A stretch of DNA of 64,000 nt from Berkiella sp050247135 (GTDB lineage Bacteria > Pseudomonadota > Gammaproteobacteria > Berkiellales > Berkiellaceae). Positions 9,301-17,776 of the stretch are shown here, piece after piece; position 1 is the first letter of the stretch, and each line of letters starts with the position of its first letter. The DNA lies in assembly GCA_050247135.1 (NCBI GenBank), contig JBFWUT010000006.1, forward strand, positions 25,767 through 89,766, read 5' to 3'. Position numbers and translations under genes: made by a program. Below the pieces are notes generated by a model. The model had not been told where the DNA came from, did no database searches, and worked only from the letters and a program-made list of their open reading frames with translations.

Positions 9301-10164
9301 ATGGCAAAACAAGCGCAAAACACAGTCCCAATGGCTTTGAGAATAATGCAGTGGTTATTTCAATACCTTGGCCCTTTGATGCCTAATCTCATGGGACGTT
9401 ATGCCTATAAGCTTTGGTTTACCCCTACCAGGTCACCTATGCCGCAGCCAGAACAAATAGCCGCAGCCAAGGCTAAAGTGAGCTTCATTACTGTTGATGG
9501 GCTTAACATCAGGCTGTGGCGGTGGGGGGAAGGGCCAGCCGTTCTCTTTCTCCATGGATGGGGCGGCCGCGGCACCCAGATCTCGAGTTTTATTGAGCCG
9601 CTAAATCAGGCAGGCTTCCAAGTGGTGAGTTTTGACATGCCTGCCCATGGTCAATCCGATGGCAAACAAACCAATGCCTTTGCGGTAGCCAACACCGTCT
9701 CAGCAGTCATTAATCAAATCGACAATCTGCATAGTGTGATAACCCATTCTTTTGGTGGTGTGATCTTTAGTTATTTTTATACACCGCAATTACCCCTTAA
9801 TGATTTGGTGATGATTTGCCCACCAGCAACCTTAGAAACTGCTTTAAATCAGTTTGCACAAATGCTCAAACTACCTATTGCTGTGCAAAACTATATCAAA
9901 AATCAACTGAAAGAAGAATTTGGCGATGATGTCATAGAAAAATTATCACTACTTAAAAATGCCGCTAAAATCACTGAACCCGTGTTGATTGTGCACGATA
10001 AAGACGATGATGTGATCCCTTTCCAAGATGGTCAAGCCGTGGCCAATGTCCTTCAACAGGGTTCATTTTATGAAACGCAAAATTTAGGCCATCGCAAAAT
10101 ATTATTTGCCCAAAACGTGGTAGAGCCTATCGTGTCATTTGTTAGTCAGCGGGAGATCCCTTGA
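9301..10164 (+). CDS. Alpha/beta hydrolase
   Basis: This 287-aa protein has the alpha/beta-hydrolase fold. Visible elements are the oxyanion-loop strand VLFLHGWGGRG at ~80-90, a nucleophile elbow VITHSFGGV (Ser within H-S-F-G-G, so the first Gly of G-x-S-x-G is replaced by Thr), an acid loop VHDKDDDVIPF and the catalytic His in NLGHRKIL. An N-terminal ~50 residues precede the fold. It probably hydrolyses a small ester or amide; the substrate is unknown. The stop codon overlaps the next frame (CCTTGATTAG), so it is translationally coupled to the broken EamA transporter. Confidence 0.85.
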   Translation: MAKQAQNTVPMALRIMQWLFQYLGPLMPNLMGRYAYKLWFTPTRSPMPQPEQIAAAKAKVSFITVDGLNIRLWRWGEGPAVLFLHGWGGRGTQISSFIEPLNQAGFQVVSFDMPAHGQSDGKQTNAFAVANTVSAVINQIDNLHSVITHSFGGVIFSYFYTPQLPLNDLVMICPPATLETALNQFAQMLKLPIAVQNYIKNQLKEEFGDDVIEKLSLLKNAAKITEPVLIVHDKDDDVIPFQDGQAVANVLQQGSFYETQNLGHRKILFAQNVVEPIVSFVSQREIP

Positions 10165-10987
10165 TTAGCCAACGACAAGCGACAGTGATTGGTTGCATTG
10201 CCATTGTGCTATGGTCGGCTGATACCTTAGTCAATATACAGTTGCATCGCCTCAGTGTGTTTCAAGTGTTGGCAACAACTTGGATATTATCATTCCTGCT
10301 ATACGCCAGTGTGATCTCATTTCGCAAAGAATGGCACAATGTTAAGCAACCACCCCGCATCTGGCTTAAGCCCCTGCTGCGCAAGTGACAGCTTTTTCCG
10401 CATTATGGCCCATATTTGTGATTGCCTTTAGCGGCTGGGTATTTCATCAAAAAAAATTATGGCAGTCGCTATTGGGCGCACTGGTGGGTTTCATTGGCGT
10501 ATGGTTCGTACTAACAGAAGGCAAAGGTTTCAAAGGGTATCACTGGGATTACTCCCTAGGTTATTTATACGCGCTATTGAGCTGCTTGCTTTGGTCAAGC
10601 TATGTCATCATGACTCGCAAATATGCCAATCTCACTTCTGAAATGATGGGCATGTATCTTGGGGTGGGGGGTGCTTTTGCGTTAATTTATCATCTCTTGT
10701 TTGAACCTTATATCGCACCCACCCCTGTAGAATGGTGCTTTTTGCTTATTAAAGGTTGCCTAACCCTTAGCGTATCCTATTTTTGCTGGGACTTTGCCAT
10801 TAAACGAGGGCATTTCGCCCTGCTGAATGTGTTATCTTATTTTAACCCGCTTTTAACATTGTCCCTATTAAGCGCACTGGGATTTGCTGTACCCCTCCCT
10901 GCACTGTGGCTCGGCGCAATTTTAGTCACTAGTGCTTCTGTCATATGTAGTGGCGCCTTAACTAAAAAGACATCATCAAAGAACTGA
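10161..10987 (+). pseudogene. EamA/DMT-family transporter, disrupted
   Basis: Two consecutive frames together resemble a drug/metabolite (EamA) transporter of 10 membrane helices. The first (10161-10388, TTG start, 75 aa) has two membrane segments. The second (10385-10987, GTG start, 200 aa) opens directly in the SALWPIFVIAFSGWVFHQ segment, which normally follows helix 3, and continues with about six more helices. They overlap by GTGA but are in different frames, and about 25-30 residues of the expected helix 3 are missing between them. I therefore read it as a gene with an internal deletion and frameshift. A coupled two-protein transporter is the less likely alternative. Confidence 0.65.
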
Positions 10988-11091
10988 TACTGCAATTTCG
11001 TACTCTTGCTTTAAATAAGCCAATACTGACATATTAGCAATATCCACCCGTTGTTTATTAATGTATTGTAGATAACTTAGAGGTGAATGCG

Positions 11092-12045
11092 ATGGCAATC
11101 AGCCCCGTTGAAAGACTTCGTTATGAAGAAATGGTTTTAGATATTACCAACAAAATTCTCATTACCGGTAAATGTGGGATACGTTGGGTAGTAGAAGCCT
11201 TGGAATATATTGTCATACGCAACAAAAAGGTACCCAAAAAAGATCATATCCCAACCCCTATTTACCAACGAGCAAAGCAACTGAGAGAATTACTTAAAGA
11301 CAAAGAGCTTTATGCCAGAGAAGAAGATCTCCCTGAATATGTTGCTATCGTAAAAAATACCGTTGCTGGTAAGATCCGCTCACTGCTTTACATGTCAAAC
11401 CGAGACATTAAAGAACAAATTAAAATCGACCGACAAAAATTGGCTGATTCTAAAAAACCAAAACCGGTCGTCTCCCACTTACAAACACCACGTATCACTG
11501 TTGATAGCCATGAGGAAGTTGAATTAAAAGACCAATGGCGTGTTAATTTAATGTTCCCTATGGATGAAGAAGTGAACGGTTTAAATGAAGATGAAATGGC
11601 TAGATTATGTAACCTTATTGATAATGATAAATATCAATGGCCCAATGCCATGCTGTTAACGGCTAATATTCCCCTTGCCCACTGGATCGCAAGTCAAGAT
11701 ATCAGTGAATTAATATTGCGTGGCATTCTTGATTGCAATAATGATGAGCATATAATCTATCTCGCAGAACCAAGCATAAGCGAAATGAGACGCCTCTCCC
11801 TACTCGGCCCAGTATTAATGCAGGGGTTGATTACAGTAAATGAAGCACTTGAACTGGATCTCGATCAGCAAGCTGTGGATACCTTATTAGATCCTGAGCT
11901 TAGAAATAGATTACGAACTTTACCACTGAGCGATGAAGATTACGTTGAACTAGAAAGGATCGGCGTACTCACTGATGAAGTTCAAGAAAGCTTTCCTCCT
12001 GATTCGCCCAGTTTAACACGTTCCTCATCGTCGCTTAGTGTTTAG
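11092..12045 (+). CDS. Hypothetical protein with Ser-rich C-terminus
   Basis: I do not recognise this 317-aa protein. I chose the ATG at 11092 (MAISPVERLRYEEM) because AGAGGTGA at 11080-11087 is a good ribosome-binding site for it, whereas the GTG at 11083 lies inside that site. The sequence is charged, mostly helical and soluble. It ends in a low-complexity tail, FPPDSPSLTRSSSSLSV, similar to tails of other effector-like proteins here. The C-terminal third is acidic with several Leu-rich helices (EALELDLDQQAVDTLLDPEL). It overlaps the convergent gene at 12035 by 11 bp. Confidence 0.65.
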   Translation: MAISPVERLRYEEMVLDITNKILITGKCGIRWVVEALEYIVIRNKKVPKKDHIPTPIYQRAKQLRELLKDKELYAREEDLPEYVAIVKNTVAGKIRSLLYMSNRDIKEQIKIDRQKLADSKKPKPVVSHLQTPRITVDSHEEVELKDQWRVNLMFPMDEEVNGLNEDEMARLCNLIDNDKYQWPNAMLLTANIPLAHWIASQDISELILRGILDCNNDEHIIYLAEPSISEMRRLSLLGPVLMQGLITVNEALELDLDQQAVDTLLDPELRNRLRTLPLSDEDYVELERIGVLTDEVQESFPPDSPSLTRSSSSLSV

Positions 12046-12721
12046 CAAGTGTAGTCAATGCCTTAACACTCTTTTCCTGTTCTTCACTCTCAGGCGCTGT
12101 CAGCATTAACAAAGGTGCACTAGGTGCAGAAACCGAAAAGGTTAATGGTGTCATTGTGGGTAATATAGGTGCGTCATCACTTGGGCTTTTCGCTTTCAAC
12201 AAAGTCGATAATTGAGAAAATTGACTATCGGCAGCTTCAAATATTTTTTTGTTTTGATCAGTTTCATGTTTACTAACATATCCTTTTACTAATTCCCCAC
12301 CAAATTCCGTTGCAAACTCAGCAACCTCCATTACAAAAGGTACTACAGCAGCACCAGGTATAAAACTACATGCTGCTGGCACTCCCTTTATTAAAAGTGG
12401 AAGAGCTTTCTTTTTGACAAGATATAAGGCACTCGTACTGACAAGTGCCGCCGTTGGCACAGTAAGATCAGTAGATTCTTTGCGTTTGGGAGTATTTGCT
12501 GACGTTGGGGCTTTCTTCATCACATCACAGATTTCATCTCGTACTGCAGAAGGTGCCGCTAGCAAAGCCGCATTTAAAAAGGCAGCTTGAGTCAACTCGC
12601 CTTTCTCTTTCGCAAGCTGCTCTGTCAAAGCCGTAAAAAATGATAAAACCGCTTGGTCTTCACTGTTGAGTTGACGCTTTTCTGCTTTCTCAGGTAATGT
12701 CGCAACTGCACCTTTTTTCAT
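12035..12721 (-). CDS. Hypothetical protein with central hydrophobic region
   Basis: This 228-aa protein of unknown function has an N-terminal ~80 residues that are polar and helical, a central hydrophobic stretch (~90-150) with two or three possible membrane helices (ALVSTSALYLV; AACSFIPGAAVVPFVMEVA), and a polar C-terminus with a Pro/Ser/Ala-rich patch. There is no signal peptide. The start MKKGAV at 12721 follows a GGGAGACAG-type site. It is divergent from the APH(9)-like gene, with a 65-bp shared promoter region. Confidence 0.6.
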   Translation of the reverse strand: MKKGAVATLPEKAEKRQLNSEDQAVLSFFTALTEQLAKEKGELTQAAFLNAALLAAPSAVRDEICDVMKKAPTSANTPKRKESTDLTVPTAALVSTSALYLVKKKALPLLIKGVPAACSFIPGAAVVPFVMEVAEFATEFGGELVKGYVSKHETDQNKKIFEAADSQFSQLSTLLKAKSPSDDAPILPTMTPLTFSVSAPSAPLLMLTAPESEEQEKSVKALTTLAKH

Positions 12722-12786
12722 ATATTCTGTCTCCCAAAAGATTGGCGAATTAATACCATAAGTTTGTTCGAAAAGGAACTAACTTA

Positions 12787-13827
12787 ATGAAAAAAGATAA
12801 CAATCCTGACAAAATAGAAAAAAAATGGCATATGAATGACACCATCCTGAAAACTCTCAATGAAAATTATGGTCTCGCAGTACACACCTTAACCCCACTC
12901 TCCCTGGGCGCTGATAGGCAGGCCGAACTCTTTAAAGCCGATACACAAGATAAATCTTACTTTATTAAACTAAAGCAAGGTGATGCCCATACTGTCGGTG
13001 TGAGGATTGTAGAAATGCTGGCCAAAGCGGGGCTAAAACACGTTGTCAGCCCCATTAAGACCCTAAAAAGCCAAACAACGCTACCTTTTAATCATCATAC
13101 GCTGATTGTTTACCCTTTTATCGATGGTAGCGATGGTTTTAATCAATCCTTAACTGATGAACAATGGATTAGCCTCGGCAAAGCATTGAAGACCGTGCAT
13201 GATTTGCCCTTACCTAAATCGATTCGAGGCCAATTACGGCAAGAAAATTATTCCCCACAATGGCGAGATCTCCTCACTTCTTTATATACTCAAATAGACA
13301 ACCTTAAGGGTACTGACGCATCCTCTGCAACACTCTTAGCATTTTTACGCAAGAATAAAGAAACCATCATGCGAATAGTTGAAAACGCAACGATGCTTGC
13401 TAAAGAAGCACAAAAGCAATCTCTCCCGTTTGTTCTATGTCATTCGGATATTCATGGCGGCAATGTGTTGCTAGACGATAATGGTGGATTTTACATTGTG
13501 GACTGGGATGAACCCATTTTAGCTCCCAAGGAACGAGACTTAATGTTTATTGGTGGCGGTGTCGCGAATGTATGGAACCAACCTCACGAGCAAGCGCTAT
13601 TTTATGAAGGTTATGGTGAATCAGACATCAATTCCCTTCTTGTAGCTTATTACCGAAGTGAAAGAATTGTAGTCGATATTGTTGAATTTGCAGACGCATT
13701 GTTATTTTCAACCGATGGCGATGCTGATGATCGAGCAGAACTGCTCGAGTATTTCTTGGCCATGTTTGAACTCAATGGTGTGGTGGATATCGCATTAGAC
13801 TCAACTGAGGTTCTAAAGAAGGTTTGA
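12787..13827 (+). CDS. APH(9)-type aminoglycoside (spectinomycin) phosphotransferase-like protein
   Basis: This 346-aa protein of the APH/choline-kinase fold is close to the APH(9)-Ia spectinomycin kinase known from Legionella pneumophila. It keeps the catalytic loop LCHSDIHGGNVLL (~218-229; Asp221 as catalytic base, Asn226 for Mg2+), the metal Asp in IVDWDEP (~239), and the long conserved block APKERDLMFIGGGVANVWN. APH(9) enzymes transfer phosphate from ATP to spectinomycin. Start ATG 12787 follows AAAAGGAAC; an internal Met16 (MNDTILKTL) would match the usual APH(9) N-terminus. Its 3' end overlaps the antisense membrane protein gene by 56 bp. Family is clear; activity on spectinomycin is inference. 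Confidence 0.85.
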   Translation: MKKDNNPDKIEKKWHMNDTILKTLNENYGLAVHTLTPLSLGADRQAELFKADTQDKSYFIKLKQGDAHTVGVRIVEMLAKAGLKHVVSPIKTLKSQTTLPFNHHTLIVYPFIDGSDGFNQSLTDEQWISLGKALKTVHDLPLPKSIRGQLRQENYSPQWRDLLTSLYTQIDNLKGTDASSATLLAFLRKNKETIMRIVENATMLAKEAQKQSLPFVLCHSDIHGGNVLLDDNGGFYIVDWDEPILAPKERDLMFIGGGVANVWNQPHEQALFYEGYGESDINSLLVAYYRSERIVVDIVEFADALLFSTDGDADDRAELLEYFLAMFELNGVVDIALDSTEVLKKV

Positions 13828-14512
13828 CCTTTATATAATAAAGAATGAGCAACGAAGCAGCAAATGGCATAATGAATATATTGAAGATTTCGTCATATTC
13901 AAAACCCATATGGCTGAATAAGCCCGATAGTAGACATTTAACCATGATCACGGGTAAAAATAATCCCAACGTTAAAAACCAACGCCCACTAATCAAGTGA
14001 TAACTTTGTTTTATCCCATTAATAAAATTGATTTCCATGCACCCTATCAAAAGGGGTGTAAAACACATCCTGACAATGAAATGAATAATAAAACAAAAAG
14101 TAAAAGCGACTAGCATGACCAAAAACCAAAGTATCGCTCCTAGATCATTAGGTAAAACCAAAGCAAAATAACCAAACAATAAAAATAGCATCATAACTAG
14201 CATGATGGTGATCAATAGAACGGGTGCCATACAAGGTACAAAACGTTTAAGACCATTAATTACAGTTTGAATTATATCGCCTTCACGATTAGCATGAACT
14301 TGCAAAATACTATTTAATACCGTGACAAGAAAGAATATAAAAACAAACAAATGTGCAAAGACATACTTAAATAAAAAAACATTCAAACCAGCAAAATTAG
14401 GTGCAAATGGCAGCCATTGATTAATAAAAAATGTAGTAATGCAATAAAACACCGCAAAAGGCAGCGTCTCAAAAAAACTTACATAGTATAGTTTGAATGC
14501 TCTCAGGTACAT
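13772..14512 (-). CDS. Integral membrane protein, about six helices
   Basis: This 246-aa, very hydrophobic protein has about six predicted membrane segments (for example FFETLPFAVFYCITTFFI, VFAHLFVFIFFLVTVL and FALVLPNDLGAILWFLVMLV). A polar ~20-residue C-terminal tail ends it. I see no catalytic motif. The arrangement of pairs of long helices with a short cytoplasmic loop (ANREGDIIQTVINGLKRF) resembles bacterial YciC/DUF975-type membrane proteins, but I am not certain of the family. It overlaps the end of the APH(9)-like gene by 56 bp in antisense. Confidence 0.6.
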   Translation of the reverse strand: MYLRAFKLYYVSFFETLPFAVFYCITTFFINQWLPFAPNFAGLNVFLFKYVFAHLFVFIFFLVTVLNSILQVHANREGDIIQTVINGLKRFVPCMAPVLLITIMLVMMLFLLFGYFALVLPNDLGAILWFLVMLVAFTFCFIIHFIVRMCFTPLLIGCMEINFINGIKQSYHLISGRWFLTLGLFLPVIMVKCLLSGLFSHMGFEYDEIFNIFIMPFAASLLILYYIKVKPSLEPQLSLMRYPPHH

Positions 14513-14786
14513 CGTTTAATCATTTCATATCTGTTTTAGATAAGTTACTACAGCTTGTTAAATATTAATGTCAGGAAGAACACTAGCAGTACGCTTTTTA
14601 GACCAGACAGTCAATCAAGGAGATGAGATGAATTGAATTGAATTAAGATACTATAAGACCCATCTACCTTAATCATGATCCTACTTATCCACAAATATAA
14701 CTATTGGTGCACCCGCCCCTATTGTGAACCTTCATTACCCAATACTGTCTCACCTATTAAACGGATTGTTAACGGTCGGAGCTTAT

Positions 14787-16199
14787 ATGAAAGATGGTGC
14801 TTGCGATGTTGTAGTCATAGGTGGAGGTATATCAGGCCTTAAGGCTGCATTAGACCTTGCAAAACAAGGGCATTCAGTTACTGTTGTAGAAGCGCGTAAC
14901 AGGCTAGGCGGACGTATTTACACCCAAACTGCCAGCGATGGCAAAACACCTGTTGAACTAGGTGCCAGCTATTGGGAAGGTTCAGAACAAAATGAAATCT
15001 TTCAAAAATATTTCTCCTCTGGCGATCCCAAAAAGGTCAACATCACTAAAGCAGCGCAATATTTAGAACTAATAGGATTTTTAACCCTGGATCCGAATTT
15101 TAGCGTACCAGAGGAAAGGGTTGGTGAATTAATGATGCAAGCCCTTGAATATGCCAATCGCTGTGAAATTTCCACTGTTGATAAAAATCGACAACAATTG
15201 ATTGACCACTTCCCTTTTGCTAAAAACGGTATCAAACCGAATGAAGTCGCTTTATTCAAAAAGTTTCTTGGCATGCTCGTCGCAGAAATGTCAACCACAC
15301 CTGATCAAGTTGGTACCATGTCAACGCGCTATCTCAATGATGATGTAGCGAAAATCGATGAATATAATGCCGAGGAGGCCAAAACGACTTTCGTTAATAA
15401 TGGCTATTATAAACTGATTGAGCAAATTCAAGAAGAATGTGTAAAAACTGGTGTGAAAATTGTACTTAATTCCCCTGTCAGCAAAATCAATCATGCGAAC
15501 AATCAGGTGGTGGTCACAACCCCTGGTGGTGATATTCAAGCTAAACGCTGTGTTTGCGCTATTCCAGGTGGTGTCCTAAAAAATCATGTAGACATTTTTC
15601 AACCTGCACTACCACAACGAAAACAAGATGCGTTTGGCGTGTTAGGCGTGCATGATGCCTGTCGCGTGGTATTGGAATTTGATAAGCCTTTTTGGGATCC
15701 TCAATCACCTTATATCATCCTTGATAAACCCGATCAAAAGAAAACAATGTATTTCAGAAGTTTCACAGTAGTGAATGGCTGCCCTATGCTACATACCGAC
15801 GATTACGGCAAAATTGCCAAGGAGATTTACAAAGGAGTAGATTTGAAAGATCCCAATGCCGTAGCACTTGCCAACAAAAAAATAGTCGATATCGTCATGA
15901 AAGATCTCAGAGATGCTGTCAAGGCCAATTTGGGCGTCGACATCCCAGAGCCAAAAGAGATCAAAGTGCAAAACTGGTCTAGCGATCCTTATTCAAAAGG
16001 TGCCTATACTTACCGAACCCCTGAAATGACCATGGCCCATCAAGAAGCGCTTGAAGAAAGCGTTGGACCTATCCATTTTGCAGGGGCGTATGTCTCGCGA
16101 GTCAGCGAATCGGTGCAAAATGCCTATGCCAGTGGTGTGCGCGCCTCCAAAGCAGTCAGTGCCGAACTTAAGCAAGAGGCTAGGCCTAAGCTGAAATAG
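14787..16199 (+). CDS. FAD-dependent amine oxidase (monoamine/polyamine oxidase family)
   Basis: This ~470-aa flavoenzyme oxidises amines (tyramine, putrescine-type amines or polyamines) with release of aldehyde and H2O2. Its N-terminus has the dinucleotide fold CDVVVIGGGISGLKAALDL, then VVEARNRLGGRIYT. Its C-terminus has HFAGAYVSRVSESVQNAYAS, the second FAD contact; the usual FAGE Glu is Ala here. NWSSDPYSKGAYTY is also typical of the family. I chose ATG 14787 because GGAG lies 5 nt upstream; an upstream GTG at 14724 would add a 21-residue hydrophobic leader. The next gene, 124 nt downstream on the same strand, is an AdoMet-decarboxylase-like protein, which points to polyamine metabolism. 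Confidence 0.85.
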   Translation: MKDGACDVVVIGGGISGLKAALDLAKQGHSVTVVEARNRLGGRIYTQTASDGKTPVELGASYWEGSEQNEIFQKYFSSGDPKKVNITKAAQYLELIGFLTLDPNFSVPEERVGELMMQALEYANRCEISTVDKNRQQLIDHFPFAKNGIKPNEVALFKKFLGMLVAEMSTTPDQVGTMSTRYLNDDVAKIDEYNAEEAKTTFVNNGYYKLIEQIQEECVKTGVKIVLNSPVSKINHANNQVVVTTPGGDIQAKRCVCAIPGGVLKNHVDIFQPALPQRKQDAFGVLGVHDACRVVLEFDKPFWDPQSPYIILDKPDQKKTMYFRSFTVVNGCPMLHTDDYGKIAKEIYKGVDLKDPNAVALANKKIVDIVMKDLRDAVKANLGVDIPEPKEIKVQNWSSDPYSKGAYTYRTPEMTMAHQEALEESVGPIHFAGAYVSRVSESVQNAYASGVRASKAVSAELKQEARPKLK

Positions 16200-16273
16200 C
16201 ACATTTAGAAACCAATATAACGTAATAAATTTATTTTTATAAAATCTTTACTATCTCACCCCAATATCATTAT

Positions 16274-16300
16274 TATTCACGCGCCTACAATTCGTGAATA
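16274..16300 (+). promoter_or_regulatory. Inverted repeat upstream of the AdoMetDC-like gene
   Basis: TATTCACG at 16274-16281 is exactly repeated in inverse orientation as CGTGAATA at 16293-16300, with an 11-nt spacer. It ends 12 nt before the GGGAG ribosome-binding site of the next gene. It could be an operator dyad or a 5'-UTR hairpin; no T-tract follows, so a terminator is less likely. Confidence 0.4.
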
Positions 16301-16323
16301 GTAAGTTATATTGGGAGTTTAAC

Positions 16324-16827
16324 ATGACAAAAGCATCTAAAATTTTTCAGTTCCTTATCTTCTCTGTTCTTTGCGCCTGCAATACTCTCGTTTTTGCAGC
16401 GCAAACCACTAAAACAAACCCGCCTCAACAGCCACTTCTTAGCTATGATGAAATTAAAAGAGAATTCAAACAAGACAAAGCTTGGGGTGTGTTAACTTCC
16501 ATCGATTTGCACGACTGTGACCCTAAGAAATTACGCAGCGAAGCAGATATCAAACAGTACGTAAAAGAACTTTGTGAACTGATTGGGGCCAAACGCTTTG
16601 GCGAAACCGTTGTTGTGAACTTCGGTGAAGATGAAAGAATTGCCGGCTTCTCGATGACGCAGCTGATTGAAACTTCGTTGATCTCGGGCCATTTCGTGAA
16701 TGCCAAAAATTACATCTATATGGATGTCTTTAGCTGCAAGGAATATGACCCTGCTATCGTTGTCGACTTCACTAAAAAGTTTTTTGGCGCTAAAGAAACC
16801 AACGCAAAGGTTATCATGCGAAGATAA
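16324..16827 (+). CDS. Exported S-adenosylmethionine-decarboxylase-like (SpeD/SpeH family) protein
   Basis: This 167-aa protein aligns with the prokaryotic SpeH-type AdoMet decarboxylase, a self-cleaving pyruvoyl enzyme. Residues Ser118, His123 and Cys138 (in ETSLISGHF and DVFSCKEYDP) keep exactly the Ser-5-His-15-Cys spacing of the pyruvoyl-precursor Ser, proton-donor His and catalytic Cys. The residue before the cleavage Ser is Thr instead of Glu. The N-terminus (MTKASKIFQFLIFSVLCACN, then TLVFA) is a Sec signal peptide, unusual for this cytosolic family. ATG 16324 is preceded by GGGAG; the upstream ATG 16294 has none. Some family members decarboxylate ornithine or arginine instead of AdoMet, so substrate is open. 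Confidence 0.75.
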   Translation: MTKASKIFQFLIFSVLCACNTLVFAAQTTKTNPPQQPLLSYDEIKREFKQDKAWGVLTSIDLHDCDPKKLRSEADIKQYVKELCELIGAKRFGETVVVNFGEDERIAGFSMTQLIETSLISGHFVNAKNYIYMDVFSCKEYDPAIVVDFTKKFFGAKETNAKVIMRR

Positions 16828-16851
16828 TTTATAGCAGCACCTAACATTAAC

Positions 16852-16878
16852 GGGGACGTTACCTAGGCACTCGTCCCC
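16852..16878 (+). terminator. Weak hairpin between convergent genes
   Basis: GGGGACG (16852-16858) pairs with CGTCCCC (16872-16878) around a 13-nt loop. It lies between the convergent AdoMetDC-like and methyltransferase genes. No T-run follows, so it is only a candidate bidirectional terminator. Confidence 0.35.
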
Positions 16879-16891
16879 TGTTGAATCAAAC

Positions 16892-17716
16892 CTATAAATA
16901 TGCGGCACACAAGCCCACTGCTCCTAAACTCCCTTGTGCTTTTTCTGCCTCACTCTCTTCGAGTGTATACCAGGTAGGATCTTGTTCATTTCCTAGTACA
17001 AAAAAATGCGCATTGCTTACCACAAATTTGTGGTTAGCCAAAAGCTCGCTGAGCTCTTTAACCGCAAAGAGTGTTAATTGCTTTGGGATATGATGATTGG
17101 GATGTTCATTCTGAACTTTGCCATGATCTAAAATGGCATCGGTGTCCTCAAAATAGCCAGGATAAGGGATATTCTTTTGGACATTCTCAATATAGACCGG
17201 CAAAACTTTTTCGGCATAGATTTTACTATGCGGTGAGACTGTGGTGATATAAAGTCGCCCACCCTTTTTAAGTGCCCCTTTAGCCCAATTTAAAAAGGCC
17301 TCAATTTCAGCTGGCGTCAAAAAATGCAATACCTTATCGATTAGAATCGCATCGTAAGTATGTTTGACTTGCGGAAGATCGACAGGAGCATGACCATGCA
17401 AAAATGTAATACGATCATCTTGCCCGCATTGCTCTTTAAGCCGCTTAGCTAATAGTGCCAAGTGTTGCTTCTCAGTATCCATGGCAGTGTACTTAGCAAT
17501 ACCACGCTTTAAAAACGCCAACGGTACATTGCCAAATCCACAACCAATTTCTAAAACATGGTGGTTAACTTTAGCTTCATTATCAATAAAAGCCTGGGTC
17601 ATTGGGGTGAAGCTATAGAACACATAACCCATCTGATTGAATGTGGCTGAACGATTCAGGGGCAGTATAGGAGGTTCAATGGTACAATGAGATAAGAGTT
17701 CTTCGAAGGTTAACAT
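16892..17716 (-). CDS. Class I SAM-dependent methyltransferase
   Basis: This 274-aa cytosolic methyltransferase has the Rossmann motif I HHVLEIGCGFGNVPLAFLKR (~50-70), the acidic motif II Asp in YTAMDTEKQ (~80), and a motif IV-type strand YDAILIDKVLHFLTPAEIEA followed by the KGALKKGGRLYITT strand. The substrate is unknown; the fold is of the small-molecule UbiE/TehB type. The ATG at 17716 follows AGGAGT. It converges on the exported AdoMetDC-like gene. Confidence 0.85.
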   Translation of the reverse strand: MLTFEELLSHCTIEPPILPLNRSATFNQMGYVFYSFTPMTQAFIDNEAKVNHHVLEIGCGFGNVPLAFLKRGIAKYTAMDTEKQHLALLAKRLKEQCGQDDRITFLHGHAPVDLPQVKHTYDAILIDKVLHFLTPAEIEAFLNWAKGALKKGGRLYITTVSPHSKIYAEKVLPVYIENVQKNIPYPGYFEDTDAILDHGKVQNEHPNHHIPKQLTLFAVKELSELLANHKFVVSNAHFFVLGNEQDPTWYTLEESEAEKAQGSLGAVGLCAAYL

Positions 17717-17742
17717 AATGACTCCTATTTTAATGAATCACT

Positions 17743-17763
17743 TGGGCATCTTATTGCGATGCC
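17743..17763 (-). terminator. Short hairpin downstream of the 241-aa gene
   Basis: GGGCATC (17743-17749) and GATGCCC (17757-17763) form a 7-bp stem with a 7-nt loop, just past the stop of the gene at 17777-18502. The T-tract is weak, so termination is uncertain. Confidence 0.4.
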
Positions 17764-17776
17764 CATTCGGGGACGT

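Noticed and set aside
16443..16908. 87-aa and 125-aa minus-strand ORFs antisense to the AdoMetDC-like gene
   Set aside because: The plus-strand frame has a signal peptide, conserved catalytic residues and a good ribosome-binding site, so the antisense frames are chance.
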